DNA of 64,000 nt from Microvirga arvi. GTDB lineage: Bacteria > Pseudomonadota > Alphaproteobacteria > Rhizobiales > Beijerinckiaceae. The stretch spans positions 1 to 64,000 of the forward strand of contig NZ_JAFEMD010000030.1 of the NCBI RefSeq assembly GCF_016892765.1. Reading direction: 5' to 3'. The notes beneath the pieces were generated by a model. That model had not been told where the DNA came from. It made no database searches and saw nothing but the letters and a program-made list of their open reading frames with translations. Positions 52,466 through 61,449 of this stretch are shown here, one piece after another. Positions within the stretch are counted from its first letter, which is position 1. The number at the start of each line of letters is the position of its first letter. The translations under genes were made by a program, and so were the position numbers.

Positions 52466-53416
52466 ATGAAAGCAACGGTACTGAAGATCGCGATGGCAGC
52501 AGGCCTCATGGCCGGCGTTGCTACCGGCGCGATCGCCCAGCAGAAGAACGTGACGATCGGCGTTTCAATTCCGGCCGCCACGCACGGCTGGACTGGCGGA
52601 GCCGTCTACCATGCGCAGGAAACCGCCAAGGCCCTCGAGAAGGCGCATCCCGGCTTGAAAGTGATCGTCAAGACATCTCCGGATGGCGCCTCGCAGGCAA
52701 ATGCCCTCGACGATCTCACAGCACAGAAGATCGATGCGCTCGTGGTGCTACCCTTCAACTCCGACGAGCTGACGGATCCCGTCAGGCAGGTGAAGAACAA
52801 GGGTGTCCTCGTCACCGTCATCGACCGTGGCCTGAAGGATCCGTCGATCCAGGACATCTACGTGGCAGGTGACAATCCCGGCTTCGGGCGGATTGCCGGC
52901 AAGTACTTTGCCGACACCTTGAAGCAGGGCAATATCGTCGTGCTGCGCGGCATTCCGACCGTGCTCGACGACGAGCGCGTGACGAATTTCGAGAAGGCAA
53001 TCCAAGGCTCTGGGGTCAAGATTCTCGACAGGCAGTATGCCAACTGGAACCGGGACGACGCCTTCAAGGTGATGCAGGACTTCCTCTCCAAGCATCCGAA
53101 GATCGATGCCGTCTGGGCAGCCGACGACGACATGGCGCTCGGCGTTCTCGAAGCCATCCGCCAAGCCAAGCGCGAGGACATCAAGTTCGTGGTCGGCGGC
53201 GCCGGCATGAAGGAGATGGTCAAGCGCGTCATGGACGGCGACAAGATGATCCCCGTCAACGTCACCTATCCGCCGGCATTGGTCGCGACCGCGATGCACG
53301 TGACGGCTGCGAACTTCTACACGAATGCGCCCATGCGCGGCACCTTCGTCCTGAATGCGCAGCTTATCACCAAGGACAACGCCAAGGACCACTACTTCCC
53401 GAACTCGCCCTTCTAA
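52466..53416 (+). CDS. sugar-binding protein of the RbsABC-like importer
   Basis: A 316-residue periplasmic binding protein of the CUT2 type with signal peptide (cleavage near AIA-QQ at about 25). Ligand-site segments include SIPAATHGWTGGAVYHAQETAKAL and VWAADDDMALGVLEAI. The specificity is not readable; the enzymes behind it suggest an unusual sugar, inositol-like or 3-keto type. A very good ribosome site, GGAGGA, is five bases before the ATG. Confidence 0.92.
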   Translation: MKATVLKIAMAAGLMAGVATGAIAQQKNVTIGVSIPAATHGWTGGAVYHAQETAKALEKAHPGLKVIVKTSPDGASQANALDDLTAQKIDALVVLPFNSDELTDPVRQVKNKGVLVTVIDRGLKDPSIQDIYVAGDNPGFGRIAGKYFADTLKQGNIVVLRGIPTVLDDERVTNFEKAIQGSGVKILDRQYANWNRDDAFKVMQDFLSKHPKIDAVWAADDDMALGVLEAIRQAKREDIKFVVGGAGMKEMVKRVMDGDKMIPVNVTYPPALVATAMHVTAANFYTNAPMRGTFVLNAQLITKDNAKDHYFPNSPF

Positions 53417-53427
53417 GCAACGTGGCT

Positions 53428-53454
53428 CTCGCCCCTTCGTCAGATAGGGGCGAG
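53428..53454. other. intercistronic hairpin after the binding-protein gene
   Basis: CTCGCCCCT (53428-53436) pairs with AGGGGCGAG (53446-53454) with a nine-base loop. No T-tract follows. Such hairpins after binding-protein genes often stabilise the upstream RNA and reduce expression of the enzymes downstream. Confidence 0.6.
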
Positions 53455-53535
53455 GCAACGGCAAGCTGCTCCCGATCAGGGCGGCTTCCCCTTGCCGAAT
53501 TTCGCCTTCACTCACGCCGTTTCGGGAGTTAACCC

Positions 53536-54597
53536 ATGAAGACCATGAAGGGACCCGGCCTTTTCCTTGCGCAGTTCGCAGGCGATGAGGCTCCGTTCAA
53601 TTCTCTGGACGCGATCTGTCGATGGGCGGCCTCCCTCGGCTACAAAGGGGTGCAGATTCCCACCTGGGATTCACGCCTCATCGACCTCAAGAAAGCAGCG
53701 GAGTCTGAAGCCTATTGCGACGAGATCCGGGGAATCGTCCGTTCGCACGACATGGAAATCACGGAGCTCTCCACGCATCTTCAGGGTCAGCTCGTAGCGG
53801 TGCACCCTGCCTATGACGAGGCTTTCGACGGGTTTGCGGCGCCTGAGGTCAGAGGCAATCCGAAGGCGCGCCAGGAATGGGCCGTCGAGCAGATGCGGAT
53901 GGCAGCCCGCGCCTCGAAGCGTCTCGGCCTTGCAGCCAGCGTCACCTTCTCCGGCGCGCTGGCTTGGCCCTTCATGTATCCGTGGCCGCAGCGCCCCGCA
54001 GGCCTCGTCGAGACTGCCTTCGAGGAACTGGGACGGCGCTGGCGCCCCATCCTCGATGCGTATGAGGAAGCGGGGTGCGACGTCTGCTACGAGATTCATC
54101 CCGGCGAGGATATCCATGACGGCGCTACCTTCGAGCGCTTCGTCGATGCGGTGGGCGGGCATGCCCGCGCCTGCATCAATTACGATCCGAGCCACTTCCT
54201 GCTGCAGCAGCTCGACTACGTCGCCTTCATCGATCTTTATCACGAGCGCATCAAGGCATTCCACGCCAAGGATGCGGAGTTCAACCCGTCCGGGCGCATC
54301 GGCGTCTATGGCGGCTACGAGAGCTGGATCGAACGCGCCGGCCGGTTCCGCTCGCTCGGCGACGGGCAGGTGGATTTCGGCGCGATCTTCTCCAAGCTCG
54401 CGCAGTACGACTACGATTCCTGGGCCGTGCTTGAATGGGAATGCGCCTTGAAGCATCCGGAGGACGGCGCACGGGAAGGCGCCGAGTTCATCAAGGCGCA
54501 CATCATTCGCGTCACGGAGAAGGCCTTCGACGACTTTGCCGCCGGCGGAACGGATGAGGCGGCCAACCGCCGGATGCTCGGCATCGGCGCGGCATAA
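53536..54597 (+). CDS. sugar phosphate isomerase/epimerase-like TIM-barrel protein
   Basis: A 353-residue AP-endonuclease-2-type TIM barrel. Metal-ligand candidates are E and H in CYEIHPGEDI, D and H in NYDPSHFLLQ, the H of AFHAKDAEF and E near VLEWECAL. Such enzymes epimerise or isomerise sugars or ketosugars. It is followed by a Gfo/Idh dehydrogenase, a common pair for oxidation and rearrangement of inositol or 3-keto sugars. GGGAG precedes the ATG. Confidence 0.88.
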   Translation: MKTMKGPGLFLAQFAGDEAPFNSLDAICRWAASLGYKGVQIPTWDSRLIDLKKAAESEAYCDEIRGIVRSHDMEITELSTHLQGQLVAVHPAYDEAFDGFAAPEVRGNPKARQEWAVEQMRMAARASKRLGLAASVTFSGALAWPFMYPWPQRPAGLVETAFEELGRRWRPILDAYEEAGCDVCYEIHPGEDIHDGATFERFVDAVGGHARACINYDPSHFLLQQLDYVAFIDLYHERIKAFHAKDAEFNPSGRIGVYGGYESWIERAGRFRSLGDGQVDFGAIFSKLAQYDYDSWAVLEWECALKHPEDGAREGAEFIKAHIIRVTEKAFDDFAAGGTDEAANRRMLGIGAA

Positions 54598-54615
54598 GCG
54601 AGAAGGGGGCAGGAC

Positions 54616-55791
54616 ATGACGATTGCAGGATCTCCGGATCAGAAGCTGAACCGCCGCTTGCGCCTCGGCATGGTCGGTGGCGGGCGCGGCGCCTTCATCG
54701 GCGCGGTGCACCGCATCGCCGCCCGCATCGACGACCGGTGGGAGCTGGTGGCAGGCGCTCTCTCCTCGGATCCGGAGCGGGCGAAGGCCTCCGGCGAGGA
54801 TCTTCTCCTGAAGCCGGACCGCATCTATGGCGACTTCAACGAAATGGCCCGCCGCGAGCGGCGGCTGAGGGACGGCATCGACGCGGTGGCCATCGTGACG
54901 CCTAACCATGCGCATGCCGCCGCCGCCCGGGCCTTCCTGAAGGCCGGCATCCACGTGATCTGCGACAAGCCGCTGACGACCACGCGCCGCGAGGCCGACC
55001 AGCTCGCGAAGCTCGCGCGTGAATCCGGGCTCATCTTTGCGGTGACCCACAACTACACCGGCTATCCTCTGGTGCGGCAGGCTCGCGCCATGGTGCAGTC
55101 AGGCGAACTGGGGGCGATCCGTGTCGTGCAGGTGGAATACGCCCAGGACTGGCTTGCTACCCGCATGGAAGAGACTGGCAGCAAGCAGGCCGAATGGCGC
55201 ACGGACCCGGCCCGCTCGGGTCCCGCCGGTGCGGTTGGCGATATCGGCACCCATGCCTTCAACCTCGCCGAGTTCATCGTGGGCGACGAGGTCGCATCGC
55301 TCTCCGCAGAGCTGCATACCTTCGTGGAAGGCCGCCGGCTCGACGACAACGCGCACATGATGCTGCGCTTTGCGTCGGGCGCGAAGGGCATGCTCTGGTG
55401 CAGCCAGGTGGCGGCCGGCCTCGAGAACGGCCTGCGCATCCGTGTCTATGGCGAGAAGGCCGGACTCGAATGGCACCAGGAGAACCCGAACTACCTCACT
55501 TTCTCTCCTCTCGGCGAGCCGCCCCGCATTATCCGCCGCAACGGGTATGGGGCCGATGAGGCGTCCCGGGCCGCATCCCGCATTCCGGGAGGGCATCCGG
55601 AAGGCTATCTGGAAGGCTTTGCGCAGCTCTATACGGACGTGGCCGAGCAGATCACGGCGCGGATCGAGAAGCGCGAGCCCAATCCCTTTTCGCTCCAGGT
55701 TCCAACCGTCGACGACGGGGTACGCGGCGTAAGGTTCATTGAGGCGTCCGTGCGTTCCTCGCAACGCAAGGCAGCCTGGGTCGAGCTCTAA
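54616..55791 (+). CDS. Gfo/Idh/MocA family oxidoreductase
   Basis: A 391-residue NAD(P)-dependent sugar or inositol dehydrogenase. The Rossmann motif GMVGGGRGAFIGA lies at about 18-30, the catalytic region DKPLTTTRREADQL with the conserved EKP-type lysine (K in CDKPL) at about 118-122, and the second domain has GDIGTHAFNLAEF (H likely catalytic). It is 18 bases after the isomerase gene with a GGGGGCAGGA ribosome site. The pair acts on the imported sugar; the exact substrate is unknown. Confidence 0.92.
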   Translation: MTIAGSPDQKLNRRLRLGMVGGGRGAFIGAVHRIAARIDDRWELVAGALSSDPERAKASGEDLLLKPDRIYGDFNEMARRERRLRDGIDAVAIVTPNHAHAAAARAFLKAGIHVICDKPLTTTRREADQLAKLARESGLIFAVTHNYTGYPLVRQARAMVQSGELGAIRVVQVEYAQDWLATRMEETGSKQAEWRTDPARSGPAGAVGDIGTHAFNLAEFIVGDEVASLSAELHTFVEGRRLDDNAHMMLRFASGAKGMLWCSQVAAGLENGLRIRVYGEKAGLEWHQENPNYLTFSPLGEPPRIIRRNGYGADEASRAASRIPGGHPEGYLEGFAQLYTDVAEQITARIEKREPNPFSLQVPTVDDGVRGVRFIEASVRSSQRKAAWVEL

Positions 55792-55915
55792 GCCGCTCCT
55801 GGCATAAGGAAAGCCCTGCCGAACCGGTGGGGCCTCCTCGTGATTGTCTTGAAATCGCTTCCGCAATCATGACGTATAGGGGGATCACACCCGTAAGCGG
55901 AATTGATGATTTCAG

Positions 55916-56326
55916 ATGGTTTCCACGCATCACCACCACGGCCTCGAGGACCTGAACGAGACCCAGAAGCGGGTTCACCGGATTCTGTGCTCCGCCCAGA
56001 ATCCGCTCTCGGCCTATGAGGTTCTCGACAAGATGCGGGCCAAAGGGGCCGTCACGCCGCCAACTGTCTACCGTTCCCTGGACAAGCTGATCGAGAAGGG
56101 TCTCGCCCACCGCCTCGAGAGCCTCAACGCCTATGTGGCCTGCAAGCACCCTCATCATGGGCATGACATGGCGGCCTTTGCCATTTGTGAGAATTGTGGC
56201 TTCGTGAAGGAGTTCACGGATCCTCACATCAGCGAGCGCTTGTCCCACTGGAGCGACGATCACGACTTTTCAGCCAAGAAGGTGACGGTCGAGATCCGTG
56301 GCCGCTGCGCGGATTGCACAAAATAG
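55916..56326 (+). CDS. zur: Zur-type zinc uptake regulator (Fur family)
   Basis: A 136-residue repressor. The winged helix (TPPTVYRSLDKLIEKGLAHRLESLNAYVAC, about 47-76) is followed by the zinc-sensing part: KHPHHGHDMAAFAICENCGFVKEF, with the structural CxxC and a His-rich region, and a C-terminal CADC. The histidine-rich start MVSTHHHH may add metal binding. It should repress zinc uptake genes when zinc binds. The next gene, 200 bases on, codes for a relative that lost these metal sites. Confidence 0.82.
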   Translation: MVSTHHHHGLEDLNETQKRVHRILCSAQNPLSAYEVLDKMRAKGAVTPPTVYRSLDKLIEKGLAHRLESLNAYVACKHPHHGHDMAAFAICENCGFVKEFTDPHISERLSHWSDDHDFSAKKVTVEIRGRCADCTK

Positions 56327-56355
56327 CCCAGCTGGCGGAACCATGCCGGTTTTAG

Positions 56356-56369
56356 TACGTTATTACGTA
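56356..56369. promoter_or_regulatory. short inverted repeat upstream of the Fur-like gene
   Basis: TACGT (56356-56360) and ACGTA (56365-56369) flank a four-base spacer in the AT-rich region between the two Fur-family genes. A regulatory role is possible but unsupported. Confidence 0.3.
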
Positions 56370-56481
56370 AGATAGATTGCTGAATTCAGTTATATTATGC
56401 TCCTAATAATACTTCCGTAGCGGAAAAAGCACAGCTAGAAGCACATTTCGCAACGATAGCACATTGTCAGACGCATATTTT

Positions 56482-56501
56482 ACCTATATGAATATATAGG
56501 T
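56482..56501. promoter_or_regulatory. palindromic operator candidate before the metal-blind Fur-like gene
   Basis: ACCTATAT and ATATAGGT flank the spacer gaat; the end is 24 bases before the ATG at 56526. The place and symmetry suit binding by a dimeric regulator, perhaps the gene's own product, Zur or another Fur family member. It does not match the Irr box as I know it. Confidence 0.55.
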
Positions 56502-56525
56502 TCCGTAATAACAGGAGTGTGGCTC

Positions 56526-56978
56526 ATGAGCACCAAGGCCCTCAGGAAAGAAGAAGAGGAAAGCCTCCTTCGCCGTGCAGATGATCTGTGCCGGCAGAAC
56601 AATCTCAGGCTCACGCCAATCCGCGAACGCGTTTATCGCGAACTGGTCCAGAGCGGAGGCCCGGTCGGGGCTTACGATCTGGTCGACCGTCTCAGCAATG
56701 AGAAGAAGCGTCTTGCTCCCGTTACCATCTATCGCGCTCTGGACTTCCTGCGCGATGCAGGCCTCGTCCACCGTCTGGCCACCCAGAACTCCTACGTCAT
56801 CTCCCATGGCCAGCCGGACGTGAACGCGATGAAGATCATGTTCGTCGATTCGAAGACGGGCGAAACCATTGAGGTTCACTCGACCGAGGTCGCCGAAGCG
56901 GTCCGCAAGGCCGCGGAGCAGGCTGGCTTCAAGTCGGTCTCCCCCTTCATGGAAGTCGAAGGCGAAATCGCCCATTAA
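56526..56978 (+). CDS. Fur-family protein without metal ligands
   Basis: A 150-residue relative of Zur. The winged-helix part is well kept: LCRQNNLRLTPIRERVYREL, GAYDLVDRL, PVTIYRALDFLRDAGLVHRL (about 22-88). After NSYV the C-terminal half lacks the HxH cluster and both CxxC motifs: it reads SHGQPDVNAMKIMFVDSKTGETIEV. Only one Cys (in DDLCRQ) is left in the whole protein. Thus it keeps the DNA-binding and dimer parts but cannot sense zinc in the usual way; it may be a constitutive repressor, an antagonist of Zur or a sensor of something else. AGGAG precedes the ATG. Confidence 0.85.
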   Translation: MSTKALRKEEEESLLRRADDLCRQNNLRLTPIRERVYRELVQSGGPVGAYDLVDRLSNEKKRLAPVTIYRALDFLRDAGLVHRLATQNSYVISHGQPDVNAMKIMFVDSKTGETIEVHSTEVAEAVRKAAEQAGFKSVSPFMEVEGEIAH

Positions 56979-56983
56979 TGCAG

Positions 56984-57015
56984 AAGAGGCAGAGTCGGCA
57001 TCGACCCTGCCTCTT
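56984..57015. terminator. first of two tandem terminator hairpins
   Basis: AAGAGGCAG (56984-56992) pairs with CTGCCTCTT (57007-57015), with an inner stem GTCG/CGAC. It lies just after the stop of the Fur-like gene. Confidence 0.65.
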
Positions 57016-57028
57016 GAGACTGATGCTT

Positions 57029-57055
57029 AAAAGGCCGGGCAACGCCCGGCCTTTT
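57029..57055. terminator. second terminator hairpin, bidirectional
   Basis: AAAAGGCCGGGC pairs with GCCCGGCCTTTT around three bases, so both strands end in a T-run. It separates the convergent Fur-like and RND pump genes. Confidence 0.9.
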
Positions 57056-57059
57056 CTCA

Positions 57060-60000
57060 TTATTCCGCCGCCAGAGCCTGATGGCGATGAGGCTTGTCCT
57101 CCGCCCGACCGGCCCGCACCGTCTCCCGTGAGATGAAGGTGTAGAACATCGGTACCACGAAGAGGGTGAAGATCGTTCCGATCGACATGCCGGACGCGAT
57201 CACCAGGCCCATGGAGAAGCGAGCCGCAGCACCGGCGCCGCTGGCATAGAGCAGCGGCGCGACGCCGAGCACCATGGCAGCGGTGGTCATGAGGATCGGC
57301 CGCAGACGAACGCGAGCCGCTTCCTCGATGGCCTCGCGCTTGCTGACCCCATGCTTCTCCTTCTGCTCGTTGGCAAACTCCACCATCAGAATGCCGTGCT
57401 TGGTAATCAGGCCCACAAGGGTGATCAGGCCCACCTGCGTATAGATGTTGAGAGTTGCCATACCTAAGTTCAGGAAGATCATGGCGCCGAACATGGAAAG
57501 TGGCACCGACATCATGATGATGAACGGGTCGCGGAAGCTCTCGAACTGCGCCGCCAGCACCAGGTAGATCACGATGACGGCAAGCCCGAAGGCCAGGAAG
57601 ATCGAGTTGCCCTCCTGGATTTCCAGGCGCGACTGACCGGCATAATCCTCGTAGAAGCCCTGCGGCATGACCTCCTTAGCGATGGACCGCAAGGTTGCCA
57701 GACCTTCCGATGTCGTTACGCCTGGCAGAGGCAGCGCCGAAAGAGTTGCCGAGTTGAGCTGGTTGAACTGCTCGATGGCGGCTGGCGCCGCATCCGTCTT
57801 GATGCTGATGAGAGCCGACAGCGGAACCATGGACCCGTCGGATGCGCGAACATAGTACTCGGACAGGCGCTCCGGATTGAGCCGGTCCGCCTGCCGAACC
57901 TGGCTCACCACGTCATAGCTCCTGTTGTCCCGGTCGAACTTCGAGATCGGAGCACCGCCGACGAGAGCGCCGAGGGTGTTACCGATCTCGGACACGGGCA
58001 CGCCCAGAGCGGCAGCCCGATCACGGTCGACCGTGATACGCGCGCGGGGTGTCTCGTAAGAGATGGAGTTCTGGACGACGATGAACTTGCCGGACTTCAT
58101 CGCCCGCTTGCGGATCTCATCCGCAACCTCATAAGCCTGAGACGAATCGCCGATCGTGCGCAGCACATACTGGATCGGCAGACCGTCACCGGCGCCGGGC
58201 AGGGACGGAGGCGCGAAGGCGAAGGCCTGAAGGCCAGCGTTCTGGTTCAGGAGATTCTGGATGTCCTGCTTGGTCTGAGCCCCCTTCTTCTCACGCTCGC
58301 TCCACTCCTTCAGCTTGAAGCCGAAGAAGCCGCCGCCGCCGCCGTCGATTCCGACGATCAGGAAGCTGTCGTCGATCTCGGGGATCTTCTCCGCCGCATT
58401 GGTGAACTGCTTGGAGAAAGCCTGGGTATAGTCGGCGGTGGCGTATTTCGGCGCATTGAGGATGCCGAGATAAGCGCCCTGATCCTCTTCCGGAGCAAGC
58501 TCGGAGGAGGTCTTGGTGAACATGAACGCCGTGGTGCCGAGCAGGACCGCCACGATGACGAGCGTCACGCCGCGATAGTCCAGCGAGCCCTTCAGACGCC
58601 GGGCATACCAGTTCTCGAGCCGCGTGAAGACGCGATCGACGAAGGCGGCAAACCGCCCTTGACCGCCGTGGCTCTTCAGCAGCCTCGAGGACATCATGGG
58701 CGAAAGAGTCACCGCGACGATGCCCGAGATGATCACGGCTCCGGCCAGGGTGAAGGCGAACTCGCGAAAGAGCGAGCCTGTCAGGCCTTGGGTGAAGCCG
58801 ATCGGGGCATACACCGCCGCCAGGGTGACGGTCATCGACACGATGGGCAGGAAGATCTCCTTCATGCCCACGATGGCTGCGTCGACCGGCTTGAGGCCTT
58901 CCTCGATGTGACGATGGATGTTCTCCAACACCACGATGGCGTCGTCGACCACAAGACCGATGGCGAGCACCATGGCCAGGAGAGTCAGCAGGTTGATCGA
59001 GTAGCCCAGCGCGTAGAGGAAGAAGCACACGCCCACGAGCGAGAGCGGGATCGTCACGATGGGGATCAGCACCGAACGGAAGGATCCTAAGAACAGCAGG
59101 ATCACCACCACGACGATGAGCGCCGCCTCACCGATGGTCTTGAACACCTCCTCGATGGAAGCCGAGATGAAGTTCGACGCATCGTAGACGATCTCGACCG
59201 TCATGCCCTGCGGCAGGGTCGAGCGGATGCCCTCGATCGCCTTCGTCACCTCTTCTGCAACAGTCAGGGGGTTGGCCGACGGCGTCGGCGTGATGCCGAT
59301 GAACGTGCCCTGGCTGCCGTTGAAGCTGACGATGGTGTCCGTACTTTCAGGCCCGAGTTCCACATCCGCCACATCGCGCAGGCGCACCACCTGATCGCCG
59401 TTCGAGCGGATCGGCAATGTGCCGAAGGTCTCAGGCGTCTGCAGAGTGGTCTGCATGTCGAGCCTGTAGGCCACGTACTCGCTTTGGGTCTTTCCAGGCG
59501 CCGCAAGGAAGTTGTTGGCCCTGATCGCCGCCACCACGTCGCCGGCCGTGACGCCGCGAGCCGCCAGGCGCACGGGATCGATCCAGACACGCATGGAGAA
59601 GTCGCGCCCGCCCAGGATTTCAGCATTGCCGACACCCTCGAGCGTCGCGAAGCGCGGCTGCACCACACGGGTCAGGAATTCGGAGACCTGCTCGGGGTTC
59701 ATCTCCGTGCTGCCGAAGGTGATGTACATGAGGGCGAAGCTCTGGCCGGTGCCCTTCATGATCACCGGATCCTCAGCCTCCGAGGGAAGCTGCGCGCGGA
59801 TCTGCTGCACCTTGGAGGTGACCTCCGTGAGCGCAGCGTTCGGATCCGTATTGAGGCGCATGCGCACGGACACCGTGCTGACGCCGAGGCGGCTCTGCGT
59901 CGTCACGTAGTCGACGCCTTCCGCGCTCGACACGGACTTGGCGATGGGCGTGCTGATGAAGCCCTGGATCAGGTCGGCGCTGGCGCCTGTATAGACCGTC

Positions 60001-60143
60001 GTGATCGTGATGGTGGTTTCCTCGACCTCCGGATACTGGCGCACCTGGAGGTTCATCAGACCCTGTGCACCCAGCAACAGGATCAGGAGGCTCACCACCA
60101 TCGACAGGACGGGGCGGCGGATGAAAAGTTCTGTGAAACTCAT
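57060..60143 (-). CDS. RND family efflux permease (AcrB/HAE1 type)
   Basis: A 1027-residue inner-membrane drug exporter with twelve membrane segments and two large periplasmic loops. The proton-relay motif GLVVDDAIVVLENI (about 404-417, two Asp) and typical N-terminal MSFTELFIRRPVLSMVVSLL are visible; the family of hydrophobic and amphipathic drug pumps (HAE1) fits best. It lies nine bases after the adaptor gene; no outer-membrane channel gene is adjacent, so it probably uses a TolC encoded elsewhere. Confidence 0.95.
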   Translation of the reverse strand: MSFTELFIRRPVLSMVVSLLILLLGAQGLMNLQVRQYPEVEETTITITTVYTGASADLIQGFISTPIAKSVSSAEGVDYVTTQSRLGVSTVSVRMRLNTDPNAALTEVTSKVQQIRAQLPSEAEDPVIMKGTGQSFALMYITFGSTEMNPEQVSEFLTRVVQPRFATLEGVGNAEILGGRDFSMRVWIDPVRLAARGVTAGDVVAAIRANNFLAAPGKTQSEYVAYRLDMQTTLQTPETFGTLPIRSNGDQVVRLRDVADVELGPESTDTIVSFNGSQGTFIGITPTPSANPLTVAEEVTKAIEGIRSTLPQGMTVEIVYDASNFISASIEEVFKTIGEAALIVVVVILLFLGSFRSVLIPIVTIPLSLVGVCFFLYALGYSINLLTLLAMVLAIGLVVDDAIVVLENIHRHIEEGLKPVDAAIVGMKEIFLPIVSMTVTLAAVYAPIGFTQGLTGSLFREFAFTLAGAVIISGIVAVTLSPMMSSRLLKSHGGQGRFAAFVDRVFTRLENWYARRLKGSLDYRGVTLVIVAVLLGTTAFMFTKTSSELAPEEDQGAYLGILNAPKYATADYTQAFSKQFTNAAEKIPEIDDSFLIVGIDGGGGGFFGFKLKEWSEREKKGAQTKQDIQNLLNQNAGLQAFAFAPPSLPGAGDGLPIQYVLRTIGDSSQAYEVADEIRKRAMKSGKFIVVQNSISYETPRARITVDRDRAAALGVPVSEIGNTLGALVGGAPISKFDRDNRSYDVVSQVRQADRLNPERLSEYYVRASDGSMVPLSALISIKTDAAPAAIEQFNQLNSATLSALPLPGVTTSEGLATLRSIAKEVMPQGFYEDYAGQSRLEIQEGNSIFLAFGLAVIVIYLVLAAQFESFRDPFIIMMSVPLSMFGAMIFLNLGMATLNIYTQVGLITLVGLITKHGILMVEFANEQKEKHGVSKREAIEEAARVRLRPILMTTAAMVLGVAPLLYASGAGAAARFSMGLVIASGMSIGTIFTLFVVPMFYTFISRETVRAGRAEDKPHRHQALAAE

Positions 60144-60152
60144 GGCTGATGC

Positions 60153-61286
60153 CTACTGCCCGCTCGCGAGCTTGGTCGTGTCGAGCTTGGTCACATCGAT
60201 GGTGTTGTCGATCTTGACGGTCGAACCGGCCTGCAGCTTGTTCTGCCCCGAGGCGGCCACCTGCTGACCGGGATTGAGGCCGGACACGATCTCGAGAGCC
60301 CCGCCACGGCGACGACCGGTCTTCACGAAGACCTGCTTGACGACCTGAACCTGCTGGCCCGCCCGCTCTTCCTGCTCGATCGTATAGACGTAATCCCCGT
60401 AGAGGCTGGTGATAACCGCCGTCTGTGGCAGGGTCATGACATTGGGCTGCTCGGGGAGGATCACCTCCACATGGAGGAACTGGCCCGGGAGAATGGCCCC
60501 GTTCTTATTATCTTCAACAATGGCTTGAACGGAGACGAGCCGGGTCTTCGGATCGACGCGGGGATCCTTGCCAGTTACACGCGCCTTGAACGGCAGATCC
60601 GCCTCCGTCACGCCGACACGAACTTCCTGACCAAGCTTGATCTCACCAGCCCTCTGCTCCGGGACCGTGAAATCGACTTTCATCGAGGAAAGGTCCTGAA
60701 AGCTGGCAATGACGGTTCCGGGCTGCAGATACTGCCCCACGTCGATCCGTGGAATGCCGATTACGCCCGAGAAGGGGGCCTTCAGAGCCTTCTGCTCGAT
60801 CGTGGCCTGCAGTCGAGCCAGGCGGGAGCGTGCCGCCGCAAGCAGGGCGCTGGCCTGATCCAGATTTGCCTCCGTCCCATAGCCGCGAGAGGAGAGGGTC
60901 TTCGCGCGCTCGAAGCTGCTCTCGGCTGTTTTCACGGCGGCCTGGACGTCCTGAAGGTCCGCACGCTCCACCGTATCGTCGAGCTGAACGAGGACCTCGC
61001 CCTCGCGGACGTTCTGGTTCGCTTTGAACTTGATTTCCTTGACGATGCCGGCTGTCTCGAAGGCCAGTTCGACGCCATTGGCAGCTTTGGCGGTGCCAAG
61101 AGCGCCGATGCTCGGGGTCCAGGTCTTTGCCTCGACCTTCGCGGCCGAAACCGTCTGCGCCGGCTGCTGCATAGTGGCGAAGAACTGGGTGATCATCTTG
61201 TCTCGGAAGAAGTTGAACCAGATCAGGCCGGCGCAAAGGCCGATCGCAAGAATGAACACAAGTGCAACAACAAGGCGCCGTTTCAT
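60153..61286 (-). CDS. RND efflux periplasmic adaptor
   Basis: A 377-residue membrane fusion protein. The single N-terminal membrane anchor (about 4-24), lipoyl halves (FKANQNVREGEVLVQLDDT and IEQKALKAPFSGVIGIPRIDVGQYL), coiled coil (about 100-150) and the beta-barrel and proximal domains are present. The start at 61286 (MKRRLVVALVF) has GGAAG upstream; an upstream start is less likely. It is divergent from a TetR gene with an operator between them. Confidence 0.93.
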   Translation of the reverse strand: MKRRLVVALVFILAIGLCAGLIWFNFFRDKMITQFFATMQQPAQTVSAAKVEAKTWTPSIGALGTAKAANGVELAFETAGIVKEIKFKANQNVREGEVLVQLDDTVERADLQDVQAAVKTAESSFERAKTLSSRGYGTEANLDQASALLAAARSRLARLQATIEQKALKAPFSGVIGIPRIDVGQYLQPGTVIASFQDLSSMKVDFTVPEQRAGEIKLGQEVRVGVTEADLPFKARVTGKDPRVDPKTRLVSVQAIVEDNKNGAILPGQFLHVEVILPEQPNVMTLPQTAVITSLYGDYVYTIEQEERAGQQVQVVKQVFVKTGRRRGGALEIVSGLNPGQQVAASGQNKLQAGSTVKIDNTIDVTKLDTTKLASGQ

Positions 61287-61365
61287 TGGCTTCTTCCGAG
61301 ATTTCAAGCCCTTATAATGGGCCCGCATGAGAGTAAGTGAGGTGCGGCATTAACGAGGCTATCCC

Positions 61366-61409
61366 TTGACGCCAATGCCATGCGAGCATTTATATACCGT
61401 CTGGACGGT
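61366..61409 (+). promoter_or_regulatory. promoter and TetR operator of the efflux genes
   Basis: TTGACG (61366-61371) and TTTATA (61389-61394), 17 bases apart, form a promoter toward the TetR gene. ACCGTCTGGACGGT (61396-61409), two six-base inverted arms with a TG centre, overlaps the start site. It fits a TetR operator that would act on both the regulator and the divergent pump genes. Confidence 0.7.
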
Positions 61410-61449
61410 TTAGCTGCAAGTGCGGCGGCGCACAAAACAAGAGTTGTAA

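Noticed and set aside
53671..55050. 459-codon open frame on the minus strand
   Set aside because: It is opposite the isomerase and dehydrogenase genes, which are clearly real.
56526..56978. Irr (heme-responsive regulator) identity for the Fur-like protein
   Set aside because: The Irr heme motif and HHH segment are absent, and the helix-turn-helix half is closer to Zur.
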